Part shown: positions 13,440 to 13,463 of the stretch, one piece after another | Layout of the letters: each line of letters starts with the position of its first letter | Position numbering within the stretch: position 1 is the stretch's first letter | Assembly (NCBI GenBank): GCA_002314325.1 | Contig: DCFC01000042.1 | Span: 1-13,463, forward strand | Length of the DNA stretch: 13,463 nucleotides | Source of the DNA: Megamonas hypermegale | Lineage (GTDB): Bacteria > Bacillota > Negativicutes > Selenomonadales > Selenomonadaceae | Reading direction: 5' to 3' | The notes under the pieces: generated by a model | Seen by the model: the letters and a program-made list of their open reading frames with translations, nothing else | Told to the model about the DNA's origin: nothing | Databases searched by the model: none | Position numbers and translations under genes: made by a program

Positions 13440-13463
13440 CTAACCGGCAACTTCCTATCCTCC

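Overview
This is an AT-rich chromosomal window, probably from an anaerobic Firmicute. A diderm lineage such as the Negativicutes is my guess from the mix of families (a CD3324-type small regulator, sigma-54 control, an iron alcohol dehydrogenase, a YkkCD-like exporter), but no marker gene is present to fix this. Almost every gene lies on the minus strand; the one exception is a 66-residue membrane protein gene at 3132-3332.

The core (3384-12528) is a sugar-acid catabolic locus under sigma-54 control. A PrpR_N/PAS/AAA+/Fis activator (10618-12528) is followed by two target operons. Operon 1 is a four-carbon acid sugar kinase (DUF1537), a PdxA2-type phospho-sugar-acid dehydrogenase, a DapA-family lyase and a D-2-hydroxyacid dehydrogenase, ending at a strong terminator (6145-6186). 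Operon 2 is an iron-dependent alcohol dehydrogenase and an MFS transporter of the anion:cation symporter type, ending at a bidirectional terminator (3333-3369). Each operon starts with a consensus -24/-12 promoter (TGGCACG-N4-TTGCA). Each promoter also has the same two upstream motif blocks (TGTTGCAAAATAA and AAAATAGCAACA), placed so that the nearer half-site is about 76 bp upstream of the predicted start in both. The likely model is that the activator senses a substrate or intermediate and turns on both operons. The kinase and PdxA2 pair is known to convert D-threonate or D-erythronate to dihydroxyacetone phosphate. What the aldolase, hydroxyacid dehydrogenase and alcohol dehydrogenase add is not known from sequence.

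Upstream of the activator (12596-13238) are two small multidrug resistance genes that look like YkkC and YkkD, a paired guanidinium/drug exporter. They have their own sigma-70-type promoter, and an 18-bp hairpin with a U-tract sits between promoter and gene, which suggests transcription attenuation.

The left part (81-2834) carries a SWIM zinc-finger protein, a small CD3324-family HTH protein and a Vat/CatB-type acetyltransferase. The gap between the first two holds a 12-codon upstream ORF and two mutually exclusive hairpins, one of which could control access to the downstream Shine-Dalgarno sequence. A 114-bp imperfect palindrome lies at 2877-2990, and its right half recurs at 6212-6255 (39 of 44 bases identical).
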